Positions 12,172-22,818 of a stretch of 64,000 nucleotides of DNA are shown here, in pieces. The stretch comes from Prochlorococcus sp. AG-321-E21 (GTDB lineage Bacteria; Cyanobacteriota; Cyanobacteriia; PCC-6307; Cyanobiaceae). The stretch covers positions 62,001-126,000 of the forward strand of contig QBXH01000002.1 of assembly GCA_003283415.1 (NCBI GenBank), written 5' to 3'. The position numbers and the translations under genes were made by a program. The stretch's first letter is position 1; the number at the start of each line of letters is the position of its first letter. The notes under the pieces are model-generated. The model ran no database searches and was not told the DNA's origin. It saw nothing but the letters and a program-made list of their open reading frames with translations.

Positions 12172-15100
12172 TTAGATGTTATGAATTTCCTGAAGTGATA
12201 AAGTATCAATTTTATTTAGCTGTAGGGATTTAATTGCCTGCAAAGCTGCTTTTGCTCCTGGAATAGTAGTAAAAGTAGGAATATTATATTCTAAGGATGC
12301 TCTCCTGAGATATGCATCATCATGGAATGCCTGGGAACCAATTGGTGTGTTGATAACTAATTGGATAAGACCCGAACGAATTGAATCTTCAATGTTAGGC
12401 CTACCTTCATGAACTTTTAAAACTTCATCAACTTCAATTCCTAAATCAAATAAATATTTAGCAGTACCCTTAGTAGCTACTAATTTAAAACCCAATAATA
12501 TTAGTTCCCTCGCTATAACCTCTAATTTTTCTTTATCTAAATCATTAATAGATAAAAAAGCAACACCTTCAAAAGGGACACCATTTCCAGCAGCTAATTC
12601 AGATTTTGCATAAGCCAAGCCAAAATCATTTGCTAATCCCATTACTTCACCTGTTGAACGCATCTCAGGGCCTAGTAAAGTATCAGAACCAGGAAACCTT
12701 TTGAAAGGTAAAACAGCTTCCTTTACCGCCTGAAATTTAGGAATTATTTCTTTAGTAAAATTTATATCTTCTAAAGAGGATCCTTGCATTAATTGAGTCG
12801 CCAATTTCGCTACAGGTTTACCGATAGCTTTAGAGACAAAAGGTATAGTTCTTGAAGCTCGTGGATTAGCTTCAAGAATAAATATTTGATTTTCTTCATT
12901 ATTATGATTTATAACTGCAAATTGCAAATTAATTAAGCCAACAACATTTAATCTATTTGCAATTAATTTTGTCCATTTTTTTACAATGTCTAAGGTTTTT
13001 TGCGATAACGAAATTGATGGCAGGCAACATGCTGAGTCACCAGAATGGATGCCAGCAGGTTCTACATGCTCCATAAGACCTGCTATAACAACCGAACCAG
13101 TATTGTCACATAAAGCATCAACATCAATTTCTATTGCATTACTTAAAAATTGATCTAAAAGAATAGGATGATCTGGCGAAACTTTAACGGCCTCTTTTAT
13201 GTATCTAGATAAATCATTTTTATCGTTTACTATTTCCATAGCCCTGCCACCCAAAACATAAGAGGGCCTAACAACTAATGGGAAGCCAATATTATTTGCA
13301 ACTAATAAAGCCTCTTCTTGATTACGAGCTATTCCATTGTGAGGTTGTCTTATATTTAATTCTTCTAGAATTTTAGTGAATTCTTCTCTATCTTCAGCTA
13401 TGTCTATAGAAAGAGGAGAGGTTCCAAGGATTTTTGATCCACATTTAATACCCTCTTTTGTTTTCAACCAGTTAGATATTGGCAAGGACAATTTAAGAGG
13501 AGTTTGTCCACCAAATTGAACTATCAATCCATCTGGATTTTCTGCTTCAATAATATTAAGAACATCTTCAAAAGTGACAGGCTCAAAATATAAAATATCG
13601 CTTGTATCATAATCAGTTGAGACAGTTTCAGGATTACTATTAACCATTATCGTTTGATAACCATTGCTTGAAGCTTGATATGAGGCATGACAACAACAGT
13701 AATCAAATTCAATACCTTGACCAATCCTGTTAGGTCCACCTCCCAATATCATAATTTTTTTCAAATGTTTATCATCATCACTGGAAATTTCGTTGTCATT
13801 TAGCTTTAAATTGTTATCTAAAAAAGCTTGTTCATATGTTGAATAATGATATGGAGTTTCAGATGAAAACTCAGCTGAACAAGTATCCACAGTTTTATAA
13901 ATTGGCAAAATATTTAATTTTTTTCGATAATTTCTGACTTCAAAAAATTCAGAATTAGTTAATTTTGCAATCTGTTGATCTGAAAAGCCCATTTGCTTAG
14001 CAATTAACATTAAATCTCTATCAATTCCAGTAAGTTCCTTCCCTTTTAAAAATTTATTCTGGAAATCAAAAATATTTCGAAACTTCTCAATAAACCACAA
14101 ATCTATATTCGATATTTCATTGATGTAAGAATTAGTCTTACCACATTCCATTGCCTTTTTAATTATTAAAATTCTCTCAGCAGTTGGAGTTCGCAAATTA
14201 TTCTGTAAATCATTATCATTATCGAAATCTCTAATAGAATCACATTCCCAACCAGAAATACCTATTTCTAAAGATCTCAAAGCTTTTTGGAAAGATTCCT
14301 CAAAGGAACGACCAATAGCCATTGATTCTCCAACAGATTTCATTGCAGTATTTAAAATATTTGAAGAACCTTTAAACTTCTCAAAGGCAAATCTTGGCAC
14401 TTTAGTAACAACATAATCAATTGACGGTTCAAAACATGCAGGGGTTTTTTTTGTAATATCATTAATAATTTCATCAAGTGTGTATCCAACTGATAACAAA
14501 GCTGCAATTTTTGCTATGGGGAAACCTGTAGCTTTACTAGCTAATGCAGAGGATCTACTTACCCTTGGATTCATTTCTATAACTATTACATCTCCATTAA
14601 TTGGATTTATCGCAAATTGAATATTACTTCCTCCTGTTTCAACCCCAATCTCTCTTATTATTTTTAACGCTAAATCTCTTAGTCTTTGATATTCTTTATC
14701 AGTTAGAGTTTGCGCAGGTGCCACTGTAATTGAATCACCAGTGTGAACACCCATTGGGTCTAAATTTTCAATACTGCAGATTATAACGACATTATCGGCT
14801 GTATCTCTCATGACTTCTAATTCAAATTCCTTCCACCCTATTAAAGATTTTTCAATTAATATTTGATTACTAGGACTTTCATCTAAACCAGATTTGCACA
14901 TATCATTAAATTCCTCAAGATTGTATGCTATTCCTCCTCCAACTCCACCTAAAGTAAAAGCGGGTCTTATTATTAATGGATATGAATTTATTTGCTTAGA
15001 TACTTCTTTTGCTTCAGATAAATCAGAAGCAATCCCAGAGGGACATACATTGACATTTATTTTTTCCATCGATTCTTTAAATAGTTTTCTATCTTCAGCT

Positions 15101-15474
15101 TTATTAATAGCTTTTAAATCAGCTCCTATTAATTCAACATTATTATTTTTTAAGAAATCCGATTTAGAGAGTTCTACTGCCAGATTCAAGGCGGTCTGCC
15201 CACCCATTGTTGGAAGGATTGCATCAGGTTTTTCTTTTAAAATTATTTGAGAAACTATCTCTGGGGTTAAAGGCTCAATATAGGTTTTATTTGCGATTTC
15301 AGGATCAGTCATAATAGAAGCTGGATTGGAATTTATTAAAATAATTTCATAGCCAGCTTTTCTTAAAGCTTTACATGCTTGAGTACCTGAATAATCAAAT
15401 TCACAGGCTTGTCCAATAACAATCGGACCTGATCCAAGAATAAGGATTCTTTTAAGATCACCTCTTTGAGGCAT
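12172..15474 (-). CDS. carB: Carbamoyl-phosphate synthase large subunit
   Basis: 1100-aa ORF starting [37 protein letters not shown] with duplicated ATP-grasp halves. Confidence 0.98.
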   Translation of the reverse strand: MPQRGDLKRILILGSGPIVIGQACEFDYSGTQACKALRKAGYEIILINSNPASIMTDPEIANKTYIEPLTPEIVSQIILKEKPDAILPTMGGQTALNLAVELSKSDFLKNNNVELIGADLKAINKAEDRKLFKESMEKINVNVCPSGIASDLSEAKEVSKQINSYPLIIRPAFTLGGVGGGIAYNLEEFNDMCKSGLDESPSNQILIEKSLIGWKEFELEVMRDTADNVVIICSIENLDPMGVHTGDSITVAPAQTLTDKEYQRLRDLALKIIREIGVETGGSNIQFAINPINGDVIVIEMNPRVSRSSALASKATGFPIAKIAALLSVGYTLDEIINDITKKTPACFEPSIDYVVTKVPRFAFEKFKGSSNILNTAMKSVGESMAIGRSFEESFQKALRSLEIGISGWECDSIRDFDNDNDLQNNLRTPTAERILIIKKAMECGKTNSYINEISNIDLWFIEKFRNIFDFQNKFLKGKELTGIDRDLMLIAKQMGFSDQQIAKLTNSEFFEVRNYRKKLNILPIYKTVDTCSAEFSSETPYHYSTYEQAFLDNNLKLNDNEISSDDDKHLKKIMILGGGPNRIGQGIEFDYCCCHASYQASSNGYQTIMVNSNPETVSTDYDTSDILYFEPVTFEDVLNIIEAENPDGLIVQFGGQTPLKLSLPISNWLKTKEGIKCGSKILGTSPLSIDIAEDREEFTKILEELNIRQPHNGIARNQEEALLVANNIGFPLVVRPSYVLGGRAMEIVNDKNDLSRYIKEAVKVSPDHPILLDQFLSNAIEIDVDALCDNTGSVVIAGLMEHVEPAGIHSGDSACCLPSISLSQKTLDIVKKWTKLIANRLNVVGLINLQFAVINHNNEENQIFILEANPRASRTIPFVSKAIGKPVAKLATQLMQGSSLEDINFTKEIIPKFQAVKEAVLPFKRFPGSDTLLGPEMRSTGEVMGLANDFGLAYAKSELAAGNGVPFEGVAFLSINDLDKEKLEVIARELILLGFKLVATKGTAKYLFDLGIEVDEVLKVHEGRPNIEDSIRSGLIQLVINTPIGSQAFHDDAYLRRASLEYNIPTFTTIPGAKAALQAIKSLQLNKIDTLSLQEIHNI

Positions 15475-15582
15475 AATTAGAAATCTTCATTTATTTCATG
15501 CTACTTATAAATCATCAGTTGTTAATCAAGTTACTTGAAAAGCAACATTTGTTTCTATAGTATTGATAATAAAATATATTTT

Positions 15583-16221
15583 ATGAGCGAACTTCAGCGA
15601 CTTAAAAGTTTGTTGCCTCCGGAGAATGAAAGTTGGGTTTTTATTGAAGCTGCAGCCTCGATCGATCCACCTTTGATTACATTAGAGGAAATTGGTCGTG
15701 ATGAAGTTGAAATTCAAATAGATTTAGAAAAATGGGATAATTACGCAATAGATCATAGAAACTTATTGTTTTGGCATGAAGTAGGGAAAATTCAAAACGA
15801 TGCGATTCCAAGAGATGGATGGGAAATGGCAGCTTTAGCAATAGGGCTTGGAGGAGCGATAGGAGAACTGTGGGTACAAGATGGATTACTTTTAATACTC
15901 GCCCTTGGCTTATCAGGTTTTGCAGGGTATAGACTTTACATAAAAAATAATTCTGAGAAAAGATTGCAAGATGCTATTTTTGCAGATGAAAGAGCAATAG
16001 ATCTTGCCTGCAGATTTGGGTATAGTATTCCAAATGCTTATAAAAGTCTTGGTGGAGCACTAAAAGAGTTAATAGAAAAGACTAGAAAGAAGAAAAAAAG
16101 AAGTATTTTTGAAGACAGATTAGAAGCATTAAGAAAAAGTGCTGAAAAAGCCAGGTCAGAATTATCACAACAAGAGGGTTCAGACAAATCAGTTTCAAGT
16201 GAAAACGTCTATGGACAATAA
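15583..16221 (+). CDS. DUF3318-like membrane protein
   Basis: MSELQRLKSLLPPENESWVFIEAAASIDPPLITLEEIGRDEVEIQIDLEKWD; ATG at 15583 preferred over the track start at 15535. Confidence 0.75.
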   Translation: MSELQRLKSLLPPENESWVFIEAAASIDPPLITLEEIGRDEVEIQIDLEKWDNYAIDHRNLLFWHEVGKIQNDAIPRDGWEMAALAIGLGGAIGELWVQDGLLLILALGLSGFAGYRLYIKNNSEKRLQDAIFADERAIDLACRFGYSIPNAYKSLGGALKELIEKTRKKKKRSIFEDRLEALRKSAEKARSELSQQEGSDKSVSSENVYGQ

Positions 16222-16555
16222 ATTATTAGTCTTAATTGCTGCTAAAGCTTGTGATGATAAAAAAGCTCAAGAGATAAAATTGATCAAAATTGATAAAGTT
16301 TCGTATATTAGCGAATGGATACTCATTGCTGAAGGGTTATCAGACGTTCAAGTTAGATCAATTACTAATTCTGTTGAGGTGGAACTAAGAGATAAAGCAA
16401 ATATTGAACCAATTAGAAAAGAAGGAGTTAATGAGGCAAAATGGGCATTACTTGATTATGGTGATTTAATCGTAAATATTTTTCAACCGGAAATAAGAAA
16501 GTTCTATGATCTTGAATCGTTCTGGAGCAATGGGGATGACCTAAATTTTCCATAA
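16211..16555 (+). CDS. rsfS: Ribosomal silencing factor RsfS/Iojap
   Basis: WILIAEGLSDVQVRSITNSVE and WALLDYGDLIVNIFQPEIRKFYDLE motifs; start at MDNKLL, overlapping the upstream gene. Confidence 0.88.
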   Translation: MDNKLLVLIAAKACDDKKAQEIKLIKIDKVSYISEWILIAEGLSDVQVRSITNSVEVELRDKANIEPIRKEGVNEAKWALLDYGDLIVNIFQPEIRKFYDLESFWSNGDDLNFP

Positions 16556-16561
16556 TAAATA

Positions 16562-17059
16562 TTGATGAATCAATCTAACTGTCCTGTACCAAAAGATCAA
16601 CAGCCCACAAATGAATTTATCGAATTATCAAAATCTAAAATATTTAGTTGGCCAAAATCAAAGAAATCTTTTTTATTTATACTACTAAAGTTTTGGGCAG
16701 TAACATTTTTTGTATTTGTTATTATTTCATCAGGGAGTGTATACTTTGAAACTTCTACATTAAGGTACGTTTTATTAAGTTTTTTTAGTAGCTTATCATT
16801 ACCATTTCTTTTCTCTGTAAGGTTATATCTTGGTTGGAATCATATATTCAAAAGATTAACTTCTGAAAAAGTAGAATATGAAGAATCGGGTTGGTATGAC
16901 GGACAAATATGGATTAAACCAGTTAAATTAAAGGAAAAAGAATCATTAATTGCATCATTAGAAGTAAAGCCAATTTTAAAAAATTTAACTCAATTTATAT
17001 CACTCATTATAATATTTGCTTTAATTGGAGTTTTGCTTTTCCAAAAAAATTATCTCTAA
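16562..17059 (+). CDS. CGLD27/DUF1230-like protein
   Basis: CPVPKDQQPTNEF motif, TM segments, GWYDGQIWIKP. Confidence 0.75.
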   Translation: MMNQSNCPVPKDQQPTNEFIELSKSKIFSWPKSKKSFLFILLKFWAVTFFVFVIISSGSVYFETSTLRYVLLSFFSSLSLPFLFSVRLYLGWNHIFKRLTSEKVEYEESGWYDGQIWIKPVKLKEKESLIASLEVKPILKNLTQFISLIIIFALIGVLLFQKNYL

Positions 17060-17060
17060 A

Positions 17061-18026
17061 ATGAGTTCTAATTTCAAAAATTTATATACATCAAACAATC
17101 CTCCATTAGAGATGATATTGATGAGAGGTTCAAAACTAGAATCGATTCACAAAGTACATGCAGTAATTAGTGATAAAAAGGGAAGGGTACTAATGTGTGC
17201 TGGTAATCCAGAATATAAAAGCTTCATAAGATCAGCCTTAAAACCTTTCCAAGCAATTCCATTTGTAAGTAGTGGAGCCTCATCAATAATCAAGAATTCA
17301 TCAAAATCAATAGCCATATCCTGTGGATCTCATAGTGGATCTAAATTACATACAAGAGAAGCTTTTAAAATTTTGTGGGAGTATGATATAGATATTTATA
17401 ACCTTAAATGCCCTTTAAAAAGGACGAGTCCATTAGAACATAATTGTTCTGGCAAGCACGCAGCATTTCTTGCGACTTGTAAAAAGTTAAATTGGCCATT
17501 AGAGAGTTATTTAAAAGGAGATCATCCCCTCCAAGTTGAAATATTTAAAATAATATCTGAACTACTTGAAATTCCATTAAAACAGATTTATGCGGAGAGA
17601 GATGACTGTGGAGCTCCAACTCTTTATATGAAATTACTTGAAATGGCAAAACTATATTCATTATTAAGTTGTTCAGACAATGCGGAATTAGAGCAAATAA
17701 GTAGAGCGATGTCAACTAATCCGACAATGATAAGCGACCATAATAGATTTGATACCGAAGTTATACAAGCCTCACATGGGCATGTAATAAGTAAGGGTGG
17801 AGCAGAGGGAATACAGTGTTTTTGTAAAGTAAATGAAGGTATGGGTTTAGCCTTAAAAGTTGAAGACGGGTCAAAAAGAGCAAAACAATCCGTGGGGTTA
17901 CATTTGTTAAAACAACTAGAATGGATTTCTGAATTGAGAATACAAGATATAGAGGATAAGATTTTTAAATTACCCGAAGGTGTTCATATTGAAGTAAAAG
18001 GTCAATTAAAATTCCAAGAATCATAA
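17061..18026 (+). CDS. L-asparaginase II-like protein
   Basis: MILMRGSKLESIHKVHAVI, SCGSHSGSKLHTREAF, CSGKHAAFLATCKKLNWP motifs; ATG at 17061. Confidence 0.85.
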   Translation: MSSNFKNLYTSNNPPLEMILMRGSKLESIHKVHAVISDKKGRVLMCAGNPEYKSFIRSALKPFQAIPFVSSGASSIIKNSSKSIAISCGSHSGSKLHTREAFKILWEYDIDIYNLKCPLKRTSPLEHNCSGKHAAFLATCKKLNWPLESYLKGDHPLQVEIFKIISELLEIPLKQIYAERDDCGAPTLYMKLLEMAKLYSLLSCSDNAELEQISRAMSTNPTMISDHNRFDTEVIQASHGHVISKGGAEGIQCFCKVNEGMGLALKVEDGSKRAKQSVGLHLLKQLEWISELRIQDIEDKIFKLPEGVHIEVKGQLKFQES

Positions 18027-18070
18027 AAATAAGAAAAAAGAACCCATTCAGATGTATGCTGTATATGTGA

Positions 18071-18147
<77 letters not shown>

Positions 18148-18154
18148 ATGAGAA

Positions 18155-18177
18155 GCCCGTCATAGACGGGTTTTTTT
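18155..18177 (+). terminator. Intrinsic terminator after tRNA-fMet
   Basis: cccgt-catag-acggg hairpin followed by ttttttt. Confidence 0.8.
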
Positions 18178-18401
18178 AGTGCTTGCAATAGGTTTGAGAT
18201 GATAACTTAGTTATCACGAATCGGAAAGCAATGGAATAGAAAGGAAGCAAAACCACTCAAAAACCCTAAAAATGATAACTAAAATGATAACTTTTTAGCT
18301 TTATTTTTTAATAAGCTAATCTCTGAAACTGCAGTACTTGAGACCCTTTTCACGTCGGGCTATCATCGGGCTATATTTTTGGCTTTTTATTCCTGATAAC
18401 T

Positions 18402-19751
18402 ATGCTCATAAAACCCATCAATTTCAGGCAATTAAGACTCAATTCACCCGCATATAGTGACCGATACAAAGTATATGAGAACGTAAGGTCGCCATTTATA
18501 TATTTAATTGATAACTATGAAACAAATAAAAGATTCTCTTTAAAAGGTCTACACCATACGAACAAAGAAGATTGTGCAACTGCATTGCAAATACTAGAGG
18601 TTATAGGAAATAATGACTTCCCGTTCCACTTAACTATTGAAGAATTAGTTAGGAAAATAAAGGATAATGAACCACTCATACTAAACGACAATAGTTGTTA
18701 TGACTGGGAAACAATAAAGGTGATTGTAAACAAACATCTTGTTCAGACAATGAAAGGTTCAAGTGCAAGAAATATGTTCTCTACATTAAATAGAATTACC
18801 AAAGATCAACCTGTATTTGAATGGTCAGCGATACTTCAATGGCTAAAGAAATATCATTCAGTAGAAGAAAGAGGATTTAGAAATAATCTTGACGGGATAG
18901 AACAGATACGACTCGCTTTAAATAATCAAGATAGCTTTGAACCTGAGTGGTTAAAGAAAGAGAATCTCATTGAGCAACGATTACTCCATAACCAAGCAAA
19001 GTCTAAACTTAATCGTTATGCATCAACCTCAGACTTAGGAGATATAAGAGGTATCCCAACCAAAAAAGAAGCAGAGAAATATCTAAACGAAATCAAGGAC
19101 GAATTTCCTCTCCAACATTGGTGCTTAGCAATGATGCTTTTGTATGGATTAAGAAATCACGAGCTCCATCACATAGAAGAAATAACATCAGACGAACCAG
19201 AAAAAGGAAACCTTTATGGATGGGTATATTTAGCAGGAAGTTGGAGAACTAAATCTAAATTTGAACATTGGACATTTCCTTTATATCCGTAATGGATAGA
19301 GAAGTATCAGTTAAAAGAAAACTTTAGAAAGTACCAGGACGAGCTTAGAAAAAAAGCTCAGATGAAAATAGTCTCGTCATTAGATAAGACAAAGAAATGG
19401 GATGGTAAGAATCCAAAAGATCAAGGTGTCTGTGATAACAATGAATACTTAGGAAACTGGATAACTAAACAACTAAAAAATAACCTACCAAGTTGGAAAG
19501 CAAGAATCCCAGATGCAAGAGGTATGGAAAATAAAGAAGATAAACCACAACCTATACGACCATATGATCTCAGACATACTTGGGCTATAAGATTAGCCAC
19601 CGAAAAAAGATGGGCTGATGTTTCCGATAGCGATGCAGCTCAAGCAATGGGTCATGATGTTGCGACTCATCGAAAGCATTATCAAAGGTGGATAAGTTCC
19701 GAAGCTATTAAAAGAAAACAAATGGACAAAATTAGTTTGACTAAGAGATAA
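18402..19751 (+). pseudogene. Tyrosine recombinase/integrase interrupted by one in-frame TAA (19290-19292)
   Basis: ORFs 18402-19292 and 19362-19751 are in the same frame; read-through gives FPLYP*WIEKYQLKENF...RPYDLRHTWAIRLA...AQAMGHDVATHRKHYQRWI with HxxR and catalytic Tyr boxes; LLYGLRNHELHH supplies the first Arg box. Confidence 0.85.
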
Positions 19752-19969
19752 AGAATTTAATTACAGGCATTAAAAAAGAGATTGAACCAAACCTTAAAAT
19801 GGAACAATCTCTATTAGGAATACCAACTTAGTTTTATATGTAGAATTTGGCTGTTTAAACCAATCTAATTAAATTCTCTGGCGGACTATCAATCATTTCT
19901 GATCCCTCCATTTAATTAACTAGAAATTACTACGGATAATATTTTCTGTATATCAGTAAATATGCTGAT

Positions 19970-20203
19970 TTATTTTTGCTTACTTCTAGCAACAGGTTTA
20001 CACCAAGTCTTTTCTAATCTTTCGCGATGGAATATGAATTGACTTCGTTTTTGTCTAGGATTCTTCTTTGTATATTCATGTCCATAAGTAAAGTCCAAAG
20101 ATCTAATTGCATTAAGTAATGTCTTAGTTGAAATTCTTAAATATATTGCTGCTTCTTCTGTTGTTAACCAAGGACTAAATTTTTCAAGTTCGATTGTTGT
20201 CAT
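19970..20203 (-). CDS. Helix-turn-helix/excisionase-like DNA-binding protein
   Basis: WLTTEEAAIYLRISTKTLLNAIRSLDF...QFIFHRERLEKTW resembles helix_turn_helix_17/Xis; convergent with the recombinase. Confidence 0.7.
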   Translation of the reverse strand: MTTIELEKFSPWLTTEEAAIYLRISTKTLLNAIRSLDFTYGHEYTKKNPRQKRSQFIFHRERLEKTWCKPVARSKQK

Positions 20204-20403
20204 AAATTAATTAAAAGGGTGTGAGTGAATAGTGGTTTGTATTTGTTATTTGAAGACTTCGAAGAATATTGTTTTTTAACTTCTTAGTAATAAATTTTCT
20301 GTAAGAATATCTGTTTCCAAATAGAAATCAATCAGGTATTTGAACATGTCTTTATATTGAAGAACATAGTATTAACTAGTTATTAATATTCAATACGAAA
20401 AAT

Positions 20404-20682
20404 TTAATTTGCTTCTTCAAATCTTTTCTCGATTTCATAATTAATTATTGGTGTAAGACGTTTCATAATTTCTCGATAGAATTGATTTTCAAAATCAGGA
20501 CGATTCATGATTTCATTAAATTGATTTTCAAAATTAGGACCTTTCATAAATAACGCAAAATAAAATCCAGAAGTAAAAGTGATTATTGATATTAGCAATG
20601 CTAAAAATGATATGTATCTTGTTCTTACACGACTTAGTGGTCGTTTAAAATTATCACTTTTGTGAAATACGACTTTATTCAA
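20404..20682 (-). CDS. Hypothetical membrane-anchored protein with an internal repeat
   Basis: 92-aa ORF with one TM segment and two FENQF-x(n)-EIM units. Confidence 0.5.
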   Translation of the reverse strand: MNKVVFHKSDNFKRPLSRVRTRYISFLALLISIITFTSGFYFALFMKGPNFENQFNEIMNRPDFENQFYREIMKRLTPIINYEIEKRFEEAN

Positions 20683-21074
20683 GAGTAAGTCATTAAAATT
20701 AAGTAAGTAGAATACTAGATTAAAAGATTTTGTTTTGCAATGAGCAGAATTACCAAATCTATCGAAGGATATTTATTTAAAGGTTATTCTTTTTAAGATC
20801 TCATAGATTAAGTAGTTCCTTCTGAAGGCGTGCGTGATGAGTGTAAAAGTAAGGTCTAAAACTATTGCTTATTCTTCTAATACTTCATCGAACTAGAGTC
20901 TCATTTTGTGCCTTGGCACAGTCTCCTTAGACTTCGTTTCCGATACCAATATTATAGCATATTTTACTGGGTATTGCAACAGTCAGAAGCCAGTCATACC
21001 AATGGCTCTAAATCAGTTTTATAGCCAAGAAATTACATGTTTTATATAGTATAAATACAACTACTTTTTTATCA

Positions 21075-21413
21075 ATGGCTGAGTATTTTGTAGTCACAAC
21101 AAAAGATGATGACGGAGCTTCTTTTCAAACAAAAGGTACTAAATGGACTAGAGATATAACACCTGTTGGAAAGACAACATTAAACAATTCGGCACATGAC
21201 TACCATCGTCTTCCTGAAGCAGCGTACTACATGAATATTCTTGCAAACAATATGTATAGAGAATGGAATGATTACACAGATGAGCTTAAAGAAAAAGCTA
21301 AAAAGTTAGTCGGTGAACATGCGTTTGTTGAATATCAGGATTTTATAAAGATGGAATATAACGAGATAAGAAGATTACAAAAGGAATTTCCAGAAGTGTA
21401 TCCATTGGTTTAA
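21075..21413 (+). CDS. Hypothetical protein
   Basis: 112-aa ORF, non-degenerate composition, good spacing to neighbours. Confidence 0.6.
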   Translation: MAEYFVVTTKDDDGASFQTKGTKWTRDITPVGKTTLNNSAHDYHRLPEAAYYMNILANNMYREWNDYTDELKEKAKKLVGEHAFVEYQDFIKMEYNEIRRLQKEFPEVYPLV

Positions 21414-21459
21414 CAATTAATGGGATAGTAAATAAAGTAATTAAATTTCTAAAAATCTT

Positions 21460-21852
21460 ATGTCTAGTTTTGGATCAGATACTCCGTTTATGCTTATTGC
21501 TAGATTGAAAGTAAAAGAAGGTAAAGTTAACGAATATTTTGAGATTGCAGATAAAACAGATAAAGCTGTTGAAGCATCTGAGCCTGGAATGCTCCATCAT
21601 ACATTTGACCAAGATCCTGAAGACCCACTTAGTTTTGTATGGTCAGAGGTTTTTAAAAATGATGATGCATTTCTTGCTCATTTAGTTAACCCACCTGTCG
21701 GTGCTTATCTTGAAGTTCACGCTGGACTCTGTGATGGAGATTTATCTATTGAATTTTATGGAACTGTTGGAGATAAAGTTATTGAAGCCATGAACGAAAG
21801 TGGTCTTACTTATAAAGTCTTCAAAACACAACTTGGTTATAGCAGAGTTTAA
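21460..21852 (+). CDS. Putative quinol/antibiotic-biosynthesis monooxygenase (ABM domain)
   Basis: MLIARLKVKEGKVNEYFEIADKTDKAVEASEPGMLHHTFDQDPEDPLSFVWSEVFKNDDAFLAHL pattern. Confidence 0.8.
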   Translation: MSSFGSDTPFMLIARLKVKEGKVNEYFEIADKTDKAVEASEPGMLHHTFDQDPEDPLSFVWSEVFKNDDAFLAHLVNPPVGAYLEVHAGLCDGDLSIEFYGTVGDKVIEAMNESGLTYKVFKTQLGYSRV

Positions 21853-21879
21853 TTAAAGATTGACAGTCGATCTACAATT

Positions 21880-21902
21880 AAGGAGCAATTAACTCCTTTT
21901 TT
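21880..21902 (+). terminator. Hairpin plus T-run abutting the next start codon
   Basis: aaggag-caattaa-ctcctt followed by a T run; ATG of the next gene is at 21903. Confidence 0.6.
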
Positions 21903-22187
21903 ATGTCAATTGAAACAACTGTTTTAGATTTCAAATTAAGCAATACTTTTGAAGAATATGAGGCTTACATGAATGCTCCTGAACAACAAGCAATGTTTAA
22001 GGAGATGGGAGTAAAAACCTTTTATATTGGTAAATCATTAGAAGATCCCAAAAGAGCAACTGTTATGTTTCAAGGTCCAGTAAATACTTGTTATGACATC
22101 TTTGTTAACCCAGAAACAAAACCAATAGTTGAAGCATCTGGTCATATTTATGATGGGACAATAATTAACCGCTGGATTTCTGAATAA
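21903..22187 (+). CDS. DUF3764-like small protein
   Basis: 94-aa ORF MSIETTVLDFKLSNTFEEYEAYMNAPEQQAMFKEMGVKTFYIGKSLEDPKRATVMFQGP. Confidence 0.65.
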   Translation: MSIETTVLDFKLSNTFEEYEAYMNAPEQQAMFKEMGVKTFYIGKSLEDPKRATVMFQGPVNTCYDIFVNPETKPIVEASGHIYDGTIINRWISE

Positions 22188-22283
22188 TTTTGAAAAGATT
22201 ACTAATTGCTTCGCTATTTAGTTAGTAATTGAGAGACAAGCTAAAGAGGATGGTATACCATTTATAAAAATCAAAAATCTTTA

Positions 22284-22664
22284 ATGAAAAAAACAATTTT
22301 AATTGGTTTAATTGCTGGCATTGCTGGGCTTGCGATTGGTTATAAATTTCCAAAAGACAAGAATGTTGGTTATGTAGTGATTGCTGGCAGAATTACAAAT
22401 CCAGAACAAGCAGGTAAATACTTTGCAAGAGTAAATGATGTAGTTGTAAAAGGTTGCGGAGCAAAGACATTATCAGTTGACTATAAAACAGATGTAAGAG
22501 AAGGATATGACGGACCGTTCTCTGTTCTCTCACAATTCCCTAGTAAACAAGCAGCGATTGATTGTTATGAAGGACCATATCAAGAATTAATTCCATTAAG
22601 AAAAGGTGCTATTGATATGAACTTTAGGATCATTGAGAAAAAGATCCAGATTCCTAACCAATAA
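22284..22664 (+). CDS. DUF1330-like protein with an N-terminal hydrophobic segment
   Basis: GYVVIAGRITNPEQAGKYFARVNDVVVKGCGAKTLSVD resembles DUF1330; N-terminal TM/signal. Confidence 0.7.
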   Translation: MKKTILIGLIAGIAGLAIGYKFPKDKNVGYVVIAGRITNPEQAGKYFARVNDVVVKGCGAKTLSVDYKTDVREGYDGPFSVLSQFPSKQAAIDCYEGPYQELIPLRKGAIDMNFRIIEKKIQIPNQ

Positions 22665-22776
22665 AAAAGAGTCAACTGATCGCGAGAGAGCGAGATAAAA
22701 ATATTTTTGAGGGTCTCTTGGCAGTCTCAAACTAGACCTGTGTTGCCACTCTAGATTTCTGTTGCTATAAATTTAA

Positions 22777-22818
22777 AGCGGGCTAAAGTCTGTTAACTCC
22801 ACGAGGATTTAGTCCGCT
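22777..22818 (+). ncRNA. Candidate structured RNA element (11-bp stem, 20-nt loop)
   Basis: agcgggctaaa (22777-22787) pairs with tttagtccgct (22808-22818) with one G-U wobble, in the noncoding gap before the hli cluster. Confidence 0.35.

Noticed and set aside
14894-15250. Plus-strand ORF inside carB
   Set aside because: Antisense to a confident carB frame.
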